This document shows positions 48,520 to 57,520 of a stretch of 64,000 nucleotides of DNA, in pieces. Below the pieces are notes generated by a model. It saw nothing but the letters and a program-made list of their open reading frames with translations. It did not search any database and was not told the DNA's origin. The DNA lies in contig NZ_AQRA01000010.1 in NCBI RefSeq assembly GCF_000626715.1, positions 124,001 to 188,000 of the forward strand. Direction: 5' to 3'. Both the position numbers and the translations under genes were made by a program. Every line of letters begins with the position of its first letter. Position 1 is the first letter of the stretch. The DNA comes from Aquimarina atlantica. Lineage in GTDB: Bacteria; Bacteroidota; Bacteroidia; Flavobacteriales; Flavobacteriaceae.

Positions 48520-49452
48520 ATGAAACGTTATTCAAATGCAAAAACATATGATAGCCAGACCCATTCTGTAGTTACTATAGGTACTTTTGATGGTGTGCAT
48601 ATTGGCCACAAAAAAATAATAGAACGCCTCGTAGAAAGTGCCAGAAAAAATAATCTGGAATCGGTTATTCTTACTTTTTTTCCTCATCCCAGAATGGTAT
48701 TACAACAGGATTCTGATATCAAGCTTATCAATACTATTGATGAACGTATACAGATATTAGAAAAAACAGGGCTAGACAACCTGGTTATTCATCCATTTAC
48801 CAAAGAATTCTCTCGTCTAAGTGCAGGAGAGTATGTACAACAAATGCTTATCGATTGTCTTAAAGCAAAACATGTTATTATAGGATATGATCATCGGTTT
48901 GGGCGCAATCGTAATTCTAATATTACAGATCTTGCTTCTTATGGTGTACAAAATGATTTTACTGTAGAAGAAATTTCTAAGCAAGATCTTGATGATGTTG
49001 CTGTAAGTTCTACCAAAATCAGAAAAGCATTATTCGATGGAAATATTACCAAAGCAAATGCATATCTGGGGTATTGTTTTATGCTAACCGGTAAAGTAGT
49101 AAAAGGAAAAAGGCTAGGGCGTAAACTTAACTATCCAACCGCAAATTTACATATCGAAGAAGATTACAAATTAATCCCAAAAAACGGAGTTTATATTGTG
49201 AAATCATTTATTGACAGTAAAATCTATTTTGGGATGATGAATATAGGCACTAACCCTACTGTAAACGGCACCAAACAAACGATAGAGACTCATTTCTTTG
49301 ACACTTCTTTTAATTTATACGACAAAAAGATTCAAATCGAAATGATAAAACGTATTAGAGATGAGAAAAAATTTGATTCTCTAGAGCAATTACAAGATGC
49401 TATGCAGCAAGATGAAGACTTCTCTCGTGATTTTATAAATTCTTTAGTATGA
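48520..49452 (+). CDS. ribF: Bifunctional riboflavin kinase/FMN adenylyltransferase
   Basis: Converts riboflavin to FMN and then FAD. The N-terminal nucleotidyltransferase domain has TIGTFDGVHIGHKKII, FFPHPR and YDHRFGRNR; SSTKIRKAL marks its end. The C-terminal kinase domain has GKVVKGKRLGRKLNYPTANL and NIGTNPTVNG. The 310-aa length is typical. Its stop overlaps the start of the HTTM gene by four bases (ATGA), so the two are translationally coupled. Confidence 0.95.
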   Translation: MKRYSNAKTYDSQTHSVVTIGTFDGVHIGHKKIIERLVESARKNNLESVILTFFPHPRMVLQQDSDIKLINTIDERIQILEKTGLDNLVIHPFTKEFSRLSAGEYVQQMLIDCLKAKHVIIGYDHRFGRNRNSNITDLASYGVQNDFTVEEISKQDLDDVAVSSTKIRKALFDGNITKANAYLGYCFMLTGKVVKGKRLGRKLNYPTANLHIEEDYKLIPKNGVYIVKSFIDSKIYFGMMNIGTNPTVNGTKQTIETHFFDTSFNLYDKKIQIEMIKRIRDEKKFDSLEQLQDAMQQDEDFSRDFINSLV

Positions 49453-50774
49453 TCAATCGTTGGCTATTCACTCAAGTAGATAATAGTTCTCTTATTATAT
49501 TTCGAGTTTTTTTTGGGTTCCTAATTGCTTCAGAGGCTATTGGCGCTATTTTTACAGGCTGGGTTACTCGTACCTTAGTAGAACCTAAGTTTACCTTTAA
49601 TTTTATTGGTTTAGATTTTTTACAACCCTTACCCGGTAATGGCATGTATTTTTATTTTGCTATAATGGGGATTTTTGGCCTTTTAGTAATGATTGGTTTT
49701 AAATATCGATGGAGCATGATTGGATATACCATATTATGGGCAGGAGTCTATTTTATGCAAAAAGCATCCTATAACAATCACTACTATCTCTTGTTACTAC
49801 TTTGCATAATAATGTGCACTTTACCTGCAGGAAATTATTTCTCGATAGATGTAAAACAGAACCCGTTACTTAAAAAAATTGCCATGCCAAGGTGGTGTAT
49901 ATTGGTAATTATTGCTCAACTCTGGATTGTATACACCTATGCATCCGTTGCTAAACTATATCCAGATTGGTTAGACTTTACTGTTGCCAAAAACCTGATG
50001 GCTGGTAAAGCAAATTACCCTATTGTAGGAGATATTCTTCAGGAACATTGGACACATGTTTTTATTGCCTATTATGGTATTTTATTCGACTTATTAATTG
50101 TTCCTTTACTATTATGGAAAAGAACTCGACTTGCTGCTTTTTGTTTTAGTGTATTCTTTCATCTTTTTAATTCTATTGTTTTTCAAATAGGAATATTCCC
50201 ATATCTATCATTAGCATTTACCGTCTTTTTCTTTTCTAAAGAAAGGGTACATCATTTGTTTATGAGAAAAAAGGAGTTCTATAATTCTAAAGAAATAATT
50301 ATCCCTTCATACCGTAAATTTTTGCTTCCTATATTAACAATCTGGTTCGTTATACAAATCCTGCTTCCTCTTCGTCACTGGGTTATCCCGGGAGATGTAT
50401 TATGGACAGAAGAAGGTCATAGAATGAGTTGGCGTATGATGTTAAGAGGTCGATATGGCACTACCAATTTCTATGCTGTAGACAAAAATGATCCTAAGGC
50501 TTTACAGAAATTAATAAATAAAAACGATTACCTCTCTAAAAAACAATTACGATTAGTATCAGCAAAACCAGATGCTATGTGGCAATTTGCACAAAGAATT
50601 AAGGCCGAATATGCTGCAAAAGAAAAAGATATTGCTATCTATGTGCGTAGTAAGGTATCTATTAATGGTAAAAAATATCAAACACTTATTGATCCAAAAG
50701 TTGATCTAGCCAGTGCTTCATGGAATTATTTTACTACAAATCCATGGATTCTCAAATATGAAGAAAAAGAATAA
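49449..50774 (+). CDS. HTTM-domain membrane protein (vitamin K-dependent carboxylase-like)
   Basis: A 441-aa integral membrane protein with about seven or eight hydrophobic helices between residues 15 and 310 and a soluble C-terminal part. Family features: NSSLIIFRVFFGFLIASEA, ASYNNHYYLLLLLCIIM, the periplasmic YPDWLDFTVAKNLMAG stretch and LRHWVIPGDVLWTEEGHRMSW. HTTM proteins are related to gamma-glutamyl carboxylase, but bacterial functions are mostly unknown. Coupled to ribF by a four-base overlap, as often in flavobacteria. Confidence 0.85.
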   Translation: MINRWLFTQVDNSSLIIFRVFFGFLIASEAIGAIFTGWVTRTLVEPKFTFNFIGLDFLQPLPGNGMYFYFAIMGIFGLLVMIGFKYRWSMIGYTILWAGVYFMQKASYNNHYYLLLLLCIIMCTLPAGNYFSIDVKQNPLLKKIAMPRWCILVIIAQLWIVYTYASVAKLYPDWLDFTVAKNLMAGKANYPIVGDILQEHWTHVFIAYYGILFDLLIVPLLLWKRTRLAAFCFSVFFHLFNSIVFQIGIFPYLSLAFTVFFFSKERVHHLFMRKKEFYNSKEIIIPSYRKFLLPILTIWFVIQILLPLRHWVIPGDVLWTEEGHRMSWRMMLRGRYGTTNFYAVDKNDPKALQKLINKNDYLSKKQLRLVSAKPDAMWQFAQRIKAEYAAKEKDIAIYVRSKVSINGKKYQTLIDPKVDLASASWNYFTTNPWILKYEEKE

Positions 50775-50889
50775 AATAGTCTCGTAATTTATGCCATAAA
50801 AAAGAATTAAAATGCTCTTTTTTTAAACATAACAAGCTAAAATTAAGTTATTTTTTGACCCCAATAGCACTTCATTGCAAAACCTTATG

Positions 50890-50897
50890 TAGTTTTG
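50890..50897 (+). promoter_or_regulatory. Candidate TAnnTTTG -7 box upstream of the histidine kinase
   Basis: TAGTTTTG, about 90 bp before the ATG at 50989; no well-spaced -33 element is seen. Confidence 0.35.
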
Positions 50898-50988
50898 CAT
50901 AGTTTAAAATCAAGGAAATACGGTTTTGACTCGAGATTATACACTATAATTTGTGTAGCTAAATTTCGGATTTACAAAAATCATTACA

Positions 50989-52884
50989 ATGCATTCATAT
51001 CTAATAAAGGGAATTTGTAGCATCTTTCTATTGTTTTTCTTTTCTGCGCATAGTCAACAAAACAAGGAAGATACTTATACTTTTTTTGGTATTATACCTA
51101 ATACCGTAGATGCACAGTTATATCGTAAGCTTAAAAACAGTCCCGATGTTACCACTCGCCTACAACTTATCGAAAAAATAGCTCAAATACATCTGCAGGC
51201 GGGCAATACTGATTCTATAACATATTATGGTGATCTTTTAAAAACAACAGCACTAAAAGAAAATATCCCCAATAAACCATTATATCTTTCTATAGCAAAC
51301 CATATTATAGGACACGGAAAACTTAAAAACGGGCTCTATGATGCTGCGATGAAACACTTTATCGAAGGTATTACTAATTCTTCTGTTCCCGAAATGCAAA
51401 CCATGCATTACAAACATCAACTTGGATTGGGTATTGTATATCTGGAGCAAAAAAAATATGAACTGGCACTCCCCATTTTTGAATCTTGCATTGCTGAATC
51501 CAATACTAAAGAAACTATAATACTAGCCGGAAAGTTTTTGGGAGATATTTATTTTTATAAAAACAATACTGAAAAGGCAAAGTCATATTATTTTTCTGTA
51601 CTAGAAGATCTTCCCGATACTCCAAATAAAACATCAATAGAAGTTCGATTAAAACTTGGGCGACTCGAGCTTTTTAGTGATCGAACTATCAAAGCAATGG
51701 AGTACTTTATGCCTGCAAAAGAACAGGCTCAAGAAAACCATTTCTATGACTTATATATAGAAGCAGTATATCAAATAGGCCGGGTATATTATAAATTAGA
51801 AGATTATGATTCGGCAGAGATGATATTAAACTCTGCATATGTAAATGCTGTACAATGGAATAGGTTAGAACTACAAAAAAGAGTAATCGAGATGCTAAAA
51901 GGTCTTTATGCTACTCGTGGAAATTATAAAAATGCATATGCATTAATGACTCAATATGTAGATATTTCTAATCGAATTACAACAAAACAAAACAAAAAAA
52001 TTGTAAAAGAACTAGAGGTTAAATATCAAACACTGCAAAAGGAAAAAGAGATCTTATCGCTTAAAGAAGAACGTCTATTAAAAGAAAGTGAGCTTGAAAG
52101 GCAACGAACTATTAAAAAAGCATTTTTAATCGGTTTTCTCGCTGTGCTCTTACCAATAGTTGGCCTGCTGTTTATGTATTTTCAGAAATTAAAGACCCAA
52201 ATAGCCCTCAACAAATCCCAGGAAGAGGTAAATACTCAAAAAGTATACGGGTTGATGAAAGATCAGGAATTAAATCTGATCAAAGCTACAATGGAAGGTC
52301 AAGATAAAGAAAGACAACGTCTGGCACGAGAACTACATGATAGTGTTGGTGGTAATCTGGCAAGTATAAAATTGCAACTTTCTAACTCGGATAAAACCGA
52401 TGATCAAGAAGCTAGTATTATTAAACAAGTTGATGAAACTTACAATCAGGTAAGAGATTTTTCTCATAACCTTATCCCCAAAAAATTTCAAAAAAATCCG
52501 ATTACTTCCTTAATAAAAGAATACATAAACAATGTGATCAACGGTAGCGGGCAACAAATATCATTTCATCCCTATCCAAAAAATCAAATCAATCAAATTA
52601 GTCCAACACTTACAGAAGAATTATTTAAAATCATACAAGAGCTATTAACTAATTGTCTTAAGCATGCTAAAGCCAAAAATATAGACATCTATCTTAATCA
52701 CCATGATGATTCGATACAACTGCTTTTTGAGGATGATGGAATAGGTTTCGAAAGTGGAAAAGCAGTTGATGGAATCGGATTTAAAAATATAAAGACCCGG
52801 TTAAGTAACTTATCTGGAAATATGTTCATAGACTCTGTAATTCAAAGAGGTACGGTTATCAATATAGAAGTACCGGTTGCATAA
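50989..52884 (+). CDS. TPR-containing sensor histidine kinase (HisKA_3 type)
   Basis: A 631-aa protein. The signal peptide (FLLFFFSAHS) leads into periplasmic tetratricopeptide repeats to about residue 340, then a coiled coil, one transmembrane helix (AFLIGFLAVLLPIVGLLFMY, about 378-397) and a cytoplasmic kinase core. The core has the phospho-acceptor histidine in RQRLARELHDSVGGNLASIK, the HATPase N-box TNCLKHAKAKNI and the G-box DDGIGF. This is the LytS/NarX-like architecture common in Bacteroidota. No response regulator gene is adjacent, so its partner is unknown. Confidence 0.92.
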   Translation: MHSYLIKGICSIFLLFFFSAHSQQNKEDTYTFFGIIPNTVDAQLYRKLKNSPDVTTRLQLIEKIAQIHLQAGNTDSITYYGDLLKTTALKENIPNKPLYLSIANHIIGHGKLKNGLYDAAMKHFIEGITNSSVPEMQTMHYKHQLGLGIVYLEQKKYELALPIFESCIAESNTKETIILAGKFLGDIYFYKNNTEKAKSYYFSVLEDLPDTPNKTSIEVRLKLGRLELFSDRTIKAMEYFMPAKEQAQENHFYDLYIEAVYQIGRVYYKLEDYDSAEMILNSAYVNAVQWNRLELQKRVIEMLKGLYATRGNYKNAYALMTQYVDISNRITTKQNKKIVKELEVKYQTLQKEKEILSLKEERLLKESELERQRTIKKAFLIGFLAVLLPIVGLLFMYFQKLKTQIALNKSQEEVNTQKVYGLMKDQELNLIKATMEGQDKERQRLARELHDSVGGNLASIKLQLSNSDKTDDQEASIIKQVDETYNQVRDFSHNLIPKKFQKNPITSLIKEYINNVINGSGQQISFHPYPKNQINQISPTLTEELFKIIQELLTNCLKHAKAKNIDIYLNHHDDSIQLLFEDDGIGFESGKAVDGIGFKNIKTRLSNLSGNMFIDSVIQRGTVINIEVPVA

Positions 52885-52964
52885 ATTTTTATATCCATAA
52901 ATAGGCTTAAATAAATTTCTTAAAATTCATTTATAGAACTATAACCTAAACCCTCACTTTTCTT

Positions 52965-52972
52965 TAAATTTG
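52965..52972 (+). promoter_or_regulatory. TAnnTTTG -7 box for serS
   Basis: TAAATTTG; the inferred transcript would start near 52979 and carry a leader of about 85 nt before the serS ATG at 53064. Confidence 0.6.
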
Positions 52973-52982
52973 CTCCTTCATT

Positions 52983-53049
52983 GCGATAGGGATAGTAGTG
53001 GCATCCCCTGAATTTGTTTCAGGGATATAACGAATAGCCCGGAAATCGC
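52983..53049 (+). promoter_or_regulatory. Structured 5' leader of serS
   Basis: GCGAT (52983-52987) can pair with ATCGC (53045-53049) and close a multi-arm structure. Inside, ATCCC (53003-53007) can pair either backward with GGGAT (52989-52993) or forward in a 9-bp hairpin with one bulge (ATCCCCTGAA with TTTCAGGGAT, 53003-53026). The two inner pairings exclude each other, which is an attenuator-like arrangement. Function is inferred only. Confidence 0.4.
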
Positions 53050-53063
53050 CCAAAAAAGATATC

Positions 53064-54335
53064 ATGTTAGTAGTACAAAACATCATAGCAAACAAAGAAG
53101 CGTATATAAAAGCTTTGACAAAAAGGAATTTTGACGCAGCTGCTGTTTTAGAAGAAATTATTGGCTTGGATGAAAGTCGACGTGCCACACAGACCAAATT
53201 AGATAATACACTAGCAGACTCTAATAAATTCTCTAAAGAAATAGGATTACTGTTTAAAAACGGTGAACAGCAAAAAGCAAACCTGCTAAAGGAGAAAACT
53301 GCACAACTTAAAGAAAGCTCTAAGCAGTTATCAACAGCACTTACCGATATCCAGGAGAAATTAACGCAATTGTTATATACGATCCCAAATGTTCCTCATG
53401 ATTCTGTTCCTAATGGTCAAAGTGATGAGGATAACGAAGAGGTTTTTCGCGAAGGTGATATTCCTGTTTTAGAAGAAGGTGCATTACCTCATTGGGAGCT
53501 TGCCAAAAAATATGACATTATTGATTTTGAATTGGGTGTAAAAATAACCGGAGCTGGTTTTCCTGTATATAAAGGAAAAGGTGCTCGATTACAACGTGCT
53601 TTGATTAGTTATTTTTTGGATAAAAATACTGATGCCGGATATAAAGAGTTTCAGGTACCTCATCTTGTTAATGAAGCATCGGGATATGGTACGGGGCAAT
53701 TACCAGATAAAGAAGGACAAATGTATCATGTAACCGGTGATGATTTATACCTTATTCCTACTGCAGAGGTTCCTGTAACTAATATGTTTAGAGATGAGCT
53801 ATTACAGGAAAGTGATCTTCCTATTTGTTGTACGGGATATACTCCATGTTTTAGGCGTGAGGCAGGTTCTTATGGTGCACATGTACGTGGATTAAATCGA
53901 TTGCATCAATTTGATAAAGTAGAAATTGTACGTATCGAGACTCCCGAAAATTCATATAAGGCACTTGATGGAATGGTAGATCATATAAAAGAGATTCTTA
54001 ACGATTTACAATTACCGTATCGCATATTGCGTCTTTGCGGAGGAGATATTGGATTTACTTCTGCACTAACCTATGATTTTGAAGTTTTCTCGACAGCACA
54101 GGATCGCTGGTTAGAGATTAGTTCTGTATCTAATTTTGAATCTTATCAAGCGAATCGCTTAAAGTTAAGATATAAAGATGCGAATGGAAAAAATCAATTG
54201 GCACATACACTTAACGGGAGTTCATTGGCATTACCCAGAGTATTAGCAGGTATATTAGAAAATTACCAAACTCCAAATGGTATCAAAATACCTGAAGTAC
54301 TGATTCCTTACTGTGGATTTGAATATATAGATTAA
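53064..54335 (+). CDS. serS: Seryl-tRNA synthetase
   Basis: Charges tRNA-Ser and tRNA-Sec-type acceptors with serine. A 423-aa class II synthetase: N-terminal antiparallel coiled-coil arm (about residues 30-105) and catalytic core with motif 2 (CFRREAGSYGAHVRGLNRLHQFDKVE) and motif 3 (NGSSLALPRVLAGILENYQ). Serine-binding TAEVPVTNM is present. Normal length and a single clear start. A hairpin at its 3' end overlaps the next gene's start. Confidence 0.96.
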   Translation: MLVVQNIIANKEAYIKALTKRNFDAAAVLEEIIGLDESRRATQTKLDNTLADSNKFSKEIGLLFKNGEQQKANLLKEKTAQLKESSKQLSTALTDIQEKLTQLLYTIPNVPHDSVPNGQSDEDNEEVFREGDIPVLEEGALPHWELAKKYDIIDFELGVKITGAGFPVYKGKGARLQRALISYFLDKNTDAGYKEFQVPHLVNEASGYGTGQLPDKEGQMYHVTGDDLYLIPTAEVPVTNMFRDELLQESDLPICCTGYTPCFRREAGSYGAHVRGLNRLHQFDKVEIVRIETPENSYKALDGMVDHIKEILNDLQLPYRILRLCGGDIGFTSALTYDFEVFSTAQDRWLEISSVSNFESYQANRLKLRYKDANGKNQLAHTLNGSSLALPRVLAGILENYQTPNGIKIPEVLIPYCGFEYID

Positions 54336-54355
54336 GGGATCCATAACATATTGCT

Positions 54356-54402
54356 AAAGCGCATTTTGTTATCTTTACAAAAAAACTTGCAAAATGCGCT
54401 TT
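54356..54402 (+). terminator. 13-bp inverted repeat between serS and the TPR gene, enclosing the TPR start codon
   Basis: AAAGCGCATTTTG (54356-54368) is exactly complementary to CAAAATGCGCTTT (54390-54402), followed by a T-rich stretch, so it can end serS transcripts. The ATG of the next gene (54394) lies in the right arm. The loop contains TATCTTTA, close to a -7 box. Confidence 0.6.
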
Positions 54403-56181
54403 ATCTTTTTCTATATCACCTTGTTCTTTACTTTCTCGACGATAGCGCAGTCGGAGCAGTTAGCAAAAAATTATATTCAGCAGGGACAATACGAAAAAGC
54501 ACTTTCTATCTATCAAAAATTATATACTAAAAACCCTAACCGAATTAATTATTTATTAGGGTTAGTAGAATCTCACCAACAATTAGAGCATTTTGATAAA
54601 GCTGAGGGTATTCTAAAAAAGAGAATTGAGAAAACTCCAAATAATGCTCAAATTCTTGTCGAACTGGGACATCATTATGATCTGCAAGGTAAGACAGAAC
54701 AGGCTCGTACTTACTATAATAAGGCTATAGAAACTTATGATAACAATAATGCGAATCATGCTTATTCTCTTGCTCAAACTTTTGAAAAATATAGTCTATT
54801 AGATGAAGCGGCTTTAATTTATGAGAAAGGGATGAAGAATAATCCCAGAGCAAACTTTAATGTACAATTAGCCAAAATTTATGGAGAACAGGGAAAACTC
54901 GAAAAAATGTTTGATAGTTATTTGGCATTGTTACGATTACAACCCAATTATATAAATATTGTACAACGAAACTTTAGTGACTACATAACAGATAACCCAA
55001 CAAGTGAGGCAAATGTTATATTTAGAAAATTATTGATTAAAAAACTCCAGCAGAATCCTGATATTTTATACAATGAAATGCTAAGCTGGCTTTTTGTACA
55101 ACAAAAGGAATTTAAAAAAGCATTTATACAGGAAAAAGCAATATACAAACGTAAGCAGGAAAGTCCAGAAGGTATTATAGACCTGGCTAGAATTGCTATT
55201 TCGGAAAAAGATATTAAATCTGCTGTAGAAATTCTAAATTATATTCTAGAAACACCTGCTTCAAAAGATATGAAGCTTACTGCACATAAAATTATCCTGA
55301 AAGCGAAAGTAGACAATGCTTCCAAAAAAGAGCATAAAACCATTATAGAACAGTATAATACTGTGTTTGAAGAGTATGGGAAAGGCAGAGAAACTATAGG
55401 GTTACAAATTGATTATTCACATTTTCTAGCATTTAATCAGGATAAAAAACAGGAAGCTATTCGGTTTTTAAAAGATATACTGGATAGAGAACCTCTATCC
55501 AGGTTTCAATCTTCCAGAATAAAAATGAAAATTGCAGACATCCTGGTATTGGACCAAAAATTTAATCAGGCATTAATTTATTATACCCAGGTGCAAAATG
55601 CTTTAAAAAATAACTTTCTAGCTCAAGATGCCAGGTTTAAAGTCGCAAAAACCAGCTATTACAAAGGGGATTTTGCCTGGGCGCAAACGCAGCTCGATGT
55701 ATTAAAATCTTCTACCTCTCAATTAATTGCTAATGATGCTATGGAGTTAAGTCTAATAATCAGTGATAATTCTCTTGAAGATTCTACGCAAACTGCTTTA
55801 AAGATTTTTGCAAAAGCCGATCTATTAGCTTTTCAGAATAAAAATCAGGATGCAATTGCGATGTATGAAATTATCTTAACTCAACATAAAGGTGAAAAAA
55901 TTGAAGATGAAGCTTTTTTACGTCAGGCAAAACTATTTGAAAAAGAAAATCAATTCGAAAAAGCCAAAATCAATTATCTAAAAATTATCGAATTTTATAA
56001 CGATGATATTCTTGTTGATGATGCTTATTATTGGCTAGCCGAACTCTATGCAAATGAGTTGGGAGAGCCTGAAAAAGCTAAAGAATTATACGAAAAGATA
56101 ATTTTTAATCACGCTGATAGTATTTATTTTGTAGAAGCACGAAAAAAATACAGAACCCTAAGAGGAGATGCTATAAATTAA
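54394..56181 (+). CDS. Secreted tetratricopeptide-repeat protein
   Basis: A 595-aa protein. A signal peptide (FIFFYITLFFTFSTIAQ) is followed by TPR units across nearly the whole length, for example EQLAKNYIQQGQYEKALSIY, VELGHHYDLQGKTEQARTYY and, near the C-terminus, AKINYLKIIEFYNDDILVDD. No enzymatic domain is seen. It is probably a periplasmic scaffold. The start codon sits inside an inverted repeat, so translation may depend on which promoter makes the mRNA. Confidence 0.85.
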   Translation: MRFIFFYITLFFTFSTIAQSEQLAKNYIQQGQYEKALSIYQKLYTKNPNRINYLLGLVESHQQLEHFDKAEGILKKRIEKTPNNAQILVELGHHYDLQGKTEQARTYYNKAIETYDNNNANHAYSLAQTFEKYSLLDEAALIYEKGMKNNPRANFNVQLAKIYGEQGKLEKMFDSYLALLRLQPNYINIVQRNFSDYITDNPTSEANVIFRKLLIKKLQQNPDILYNEMLSWLFVQQKEFKKAFIQEKAIYKRKQESPEGIIDLARIAISEKDIKSAVEILNYILETPASKDMKLTAHKIILKAKVDNASKKEHKTIIEQYNTVFEEYGKGRETIGLQIDYSHFLAFNQDKKQEAIRFLKDILDREPLSRFQSSRIKMKIADILVLDQKFNQALIYYTQVQNALKNNFLAQDARFKVAKTSYYKGDFAWAQTQLDVLKSSTSQLIANDAMELSLIISDNSLEDSTQTALKIFAKADLLAFQNKNQDAIAMYEIILTQHKGEKIEDEAFLRQAKLFEKENQFEKAKINYLKIIEFYNDDILVDDAYYWLAELYANELGEPEKAKELYEKIIFNHADSIYFVEARKKYRTLRGDAIN

Positions 56182-56207
56182 ATCACTTATAGCTCTTTAC
56201 TTCTTTG

Positions 56208-56215
56208 TAACTTTG
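56208..56215 (+). promoter_or_regulatory. TAnnTTTG -7 box for the DUF4286-rsmA pair
   Basis: TAACTTTG, about 50 bp before the DUF4286 ATG at 56266. Confidence 0.55.
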
Positions 56216-56265
56216 TGCCCTGGTCATTATACTAAATACGACTTCCGAAAATACTAATAATAAAC

Positions 56266-56580
56266 ATGTACATATATAACGTTACCATAAATATAGAAGA
56301 AACTATTCATGATGAATGGTTGAACTGGATGAAAGAAGAGCATATTCCTGATATGCTTTCTACAGGGAAATTTAGTAAAGCACTAATGACCAAAGTACAA
56401 GTAGAAGAAGAAATGGGAGGTATCACCTACTCTGTACAGTATACTACAAGAAATAAAGAAACTTTACAAAAATACTATGACGAGGATGCTGATCGTCTTA
56501 GATCAAAATCTAATCATTTTACTGGTAAATTTGTAGCGTTTAGAACAGAGTTAGAAATTGTAAGTGAACAAAATGGGTAA
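56266..56580 (+). CDS. DUF4286 family protein
   Basis: A 104-aa cytoplasmic protein with the DUF4286 pattern: YNVTINIEETIHDEWLNWMK, EHIPDMLSTGKFSKALMTKV, GGITYSVQYTT and a C-terminal FVAFRTELEIV. The fold is dimeric alpha/beta-barrel-like; no function is established. It overlaps the rsmA start by eight bases, so the two are coupled; this neighbourhood is common in Bacteroidota. Confidence 0.9.
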   Translation: MYIYNVTINIEETIHDEWLNWMKEEHIPDMLSTGKFSKALMTKVQVEEEMGGITYSVQYTTRNKETLQKYYDEDADRLRSKSNHFTGKFVAFRTELEIVSEQNG

Positions 56581-57439
56581 ACCAAAAAAAAATAGAAAAT
56601 ACAATTCAAACCCTATATCTTCTTTCGAAAAAACTGCGGTAAAAGCAAAAAAACACCTCGGGCAACATTTTTTAAGGGATGAGAATATTGCCAAAAAGAT
56701 TGGCGATACTCTTACCTTGCAAGGCTATAAAAATGTTATTGAAATTGGCCCCGGAATGGGAGTTCTCACCAAATATATTCTTCAAAAGGATATTGATGTT
56801 ATCGCTATGGATCTAGACAGGGAGTCTATCGAATATCTTAACACTAATTTTCATCTCGAGCACACAGAAGCATTAAGAGGAAACACTACTTTTCGGGTAA
56901 TAGAGGCTGATTTTCTAAAATATGATCTAAATCTGTTATTTGCCAAAGAACAATTCGCAATAACAGGTAATTTTCCATACAATATTTCTACACAAATCGT
57001 TTTTAAAACATTAGAAAACAAAGATCGAATTCCTGAATTTACAGGGATGTTTCAAAAAGAAGTTGCCCAACGTATTTGCGAAAAAGCTGGTAGTAAAACA
57101 TACGGTATTCTTTCGGTACTTACTCAAGCATTTTATGATGCAGAATATTTATTTACCGTTCCACCTAACGTTTTTAACCCTCCTCCTAAGGTAGATAGTG
57201 GGGTATTGCGATTGATTAGAAAAAATGAATATTCTTTACCTTGTGATGAAAAATTATTTTTCAGAGTTGTAAAGACTACTTTTGGGCAACGTCGCAAAAC
57301 TTTAAGAAACAGTCTTAAAACTTTTGAATTGAATGATGAGATTAAAGCATTAGAAATTCTGACTAAACGACCAGAACAATTATCTGTTGATCAATTTATA
57401 GAATTAACACTATTAATTGAAAAACAACAGGTTAAGTGA
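56573..57439 (+). CDS. rsmA: 16S rRNA (adenine-1518/1519) dimethyltransferase
   Basis: KsgA/RsmA dimethylates two adjacent adenines in the 3' hairpin of 16S rRNA during small-subunit assembly. Motifs: KKHLGQHFLRD, SAM-binding VIEIGPGMGVLTKYIL, catalytic GNFPYNIS and C-terminal FGQRRKTLRNSLK. I chose the ATG at 56573; a GTG nine bases upstream is the alternative. It overlaps the end of the DUF4286 gene. Confidence 0.95.
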   Translation: MGKPKKNRKYNSNPISSFEKTAVKAKKHLGQHFLRDENIAKKIGDTLTLQGYKNVIEIGPGMGVLTKYILQKDIDVIAMDLDRESIEYLNTNFHLEHTEALRGNTTFRVIEADFLKYDLNLLFAKEQFAITGNFPYNISTQIVFKTLENKDRIPEFTGMFQKEVAQRICEKAGSKTYGILSVLTQAFYDAEYLFTVPPNVFNPPPKVDSGVLRLIRKNEYSLPCDEKLFFRVVKTTFGQRRKTLRNSLKTFELNDEIKALEILTKRPEQLSVDQFIELTLLIEKQQVK

Positions 57440-57476
57440 TTTAACACGCTCTTAAAGTCCAATTAAATTCTTTGGT

Positions 57477-57484
57477 TATCTTTG
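57477..57484 (+). promoter_or_regulatory. TAnnTTTG -7 box for mgtE
   Basis: TATCTTTG, about 37 bp before the mgtE ATG at 57521. Confidence 0.5.
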
Positions 57485-57520
57485 TGAGCGTTTATACGGG
57501 GATCACTAAATATTGAGTAT

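Noticed and set aside
52964..53063. T-box riboswitch in the serS leader
   Set aside because: No T-box sequence motif is visible and the class is not known from Bacteroidota; only generic alternative hairpins are seen.
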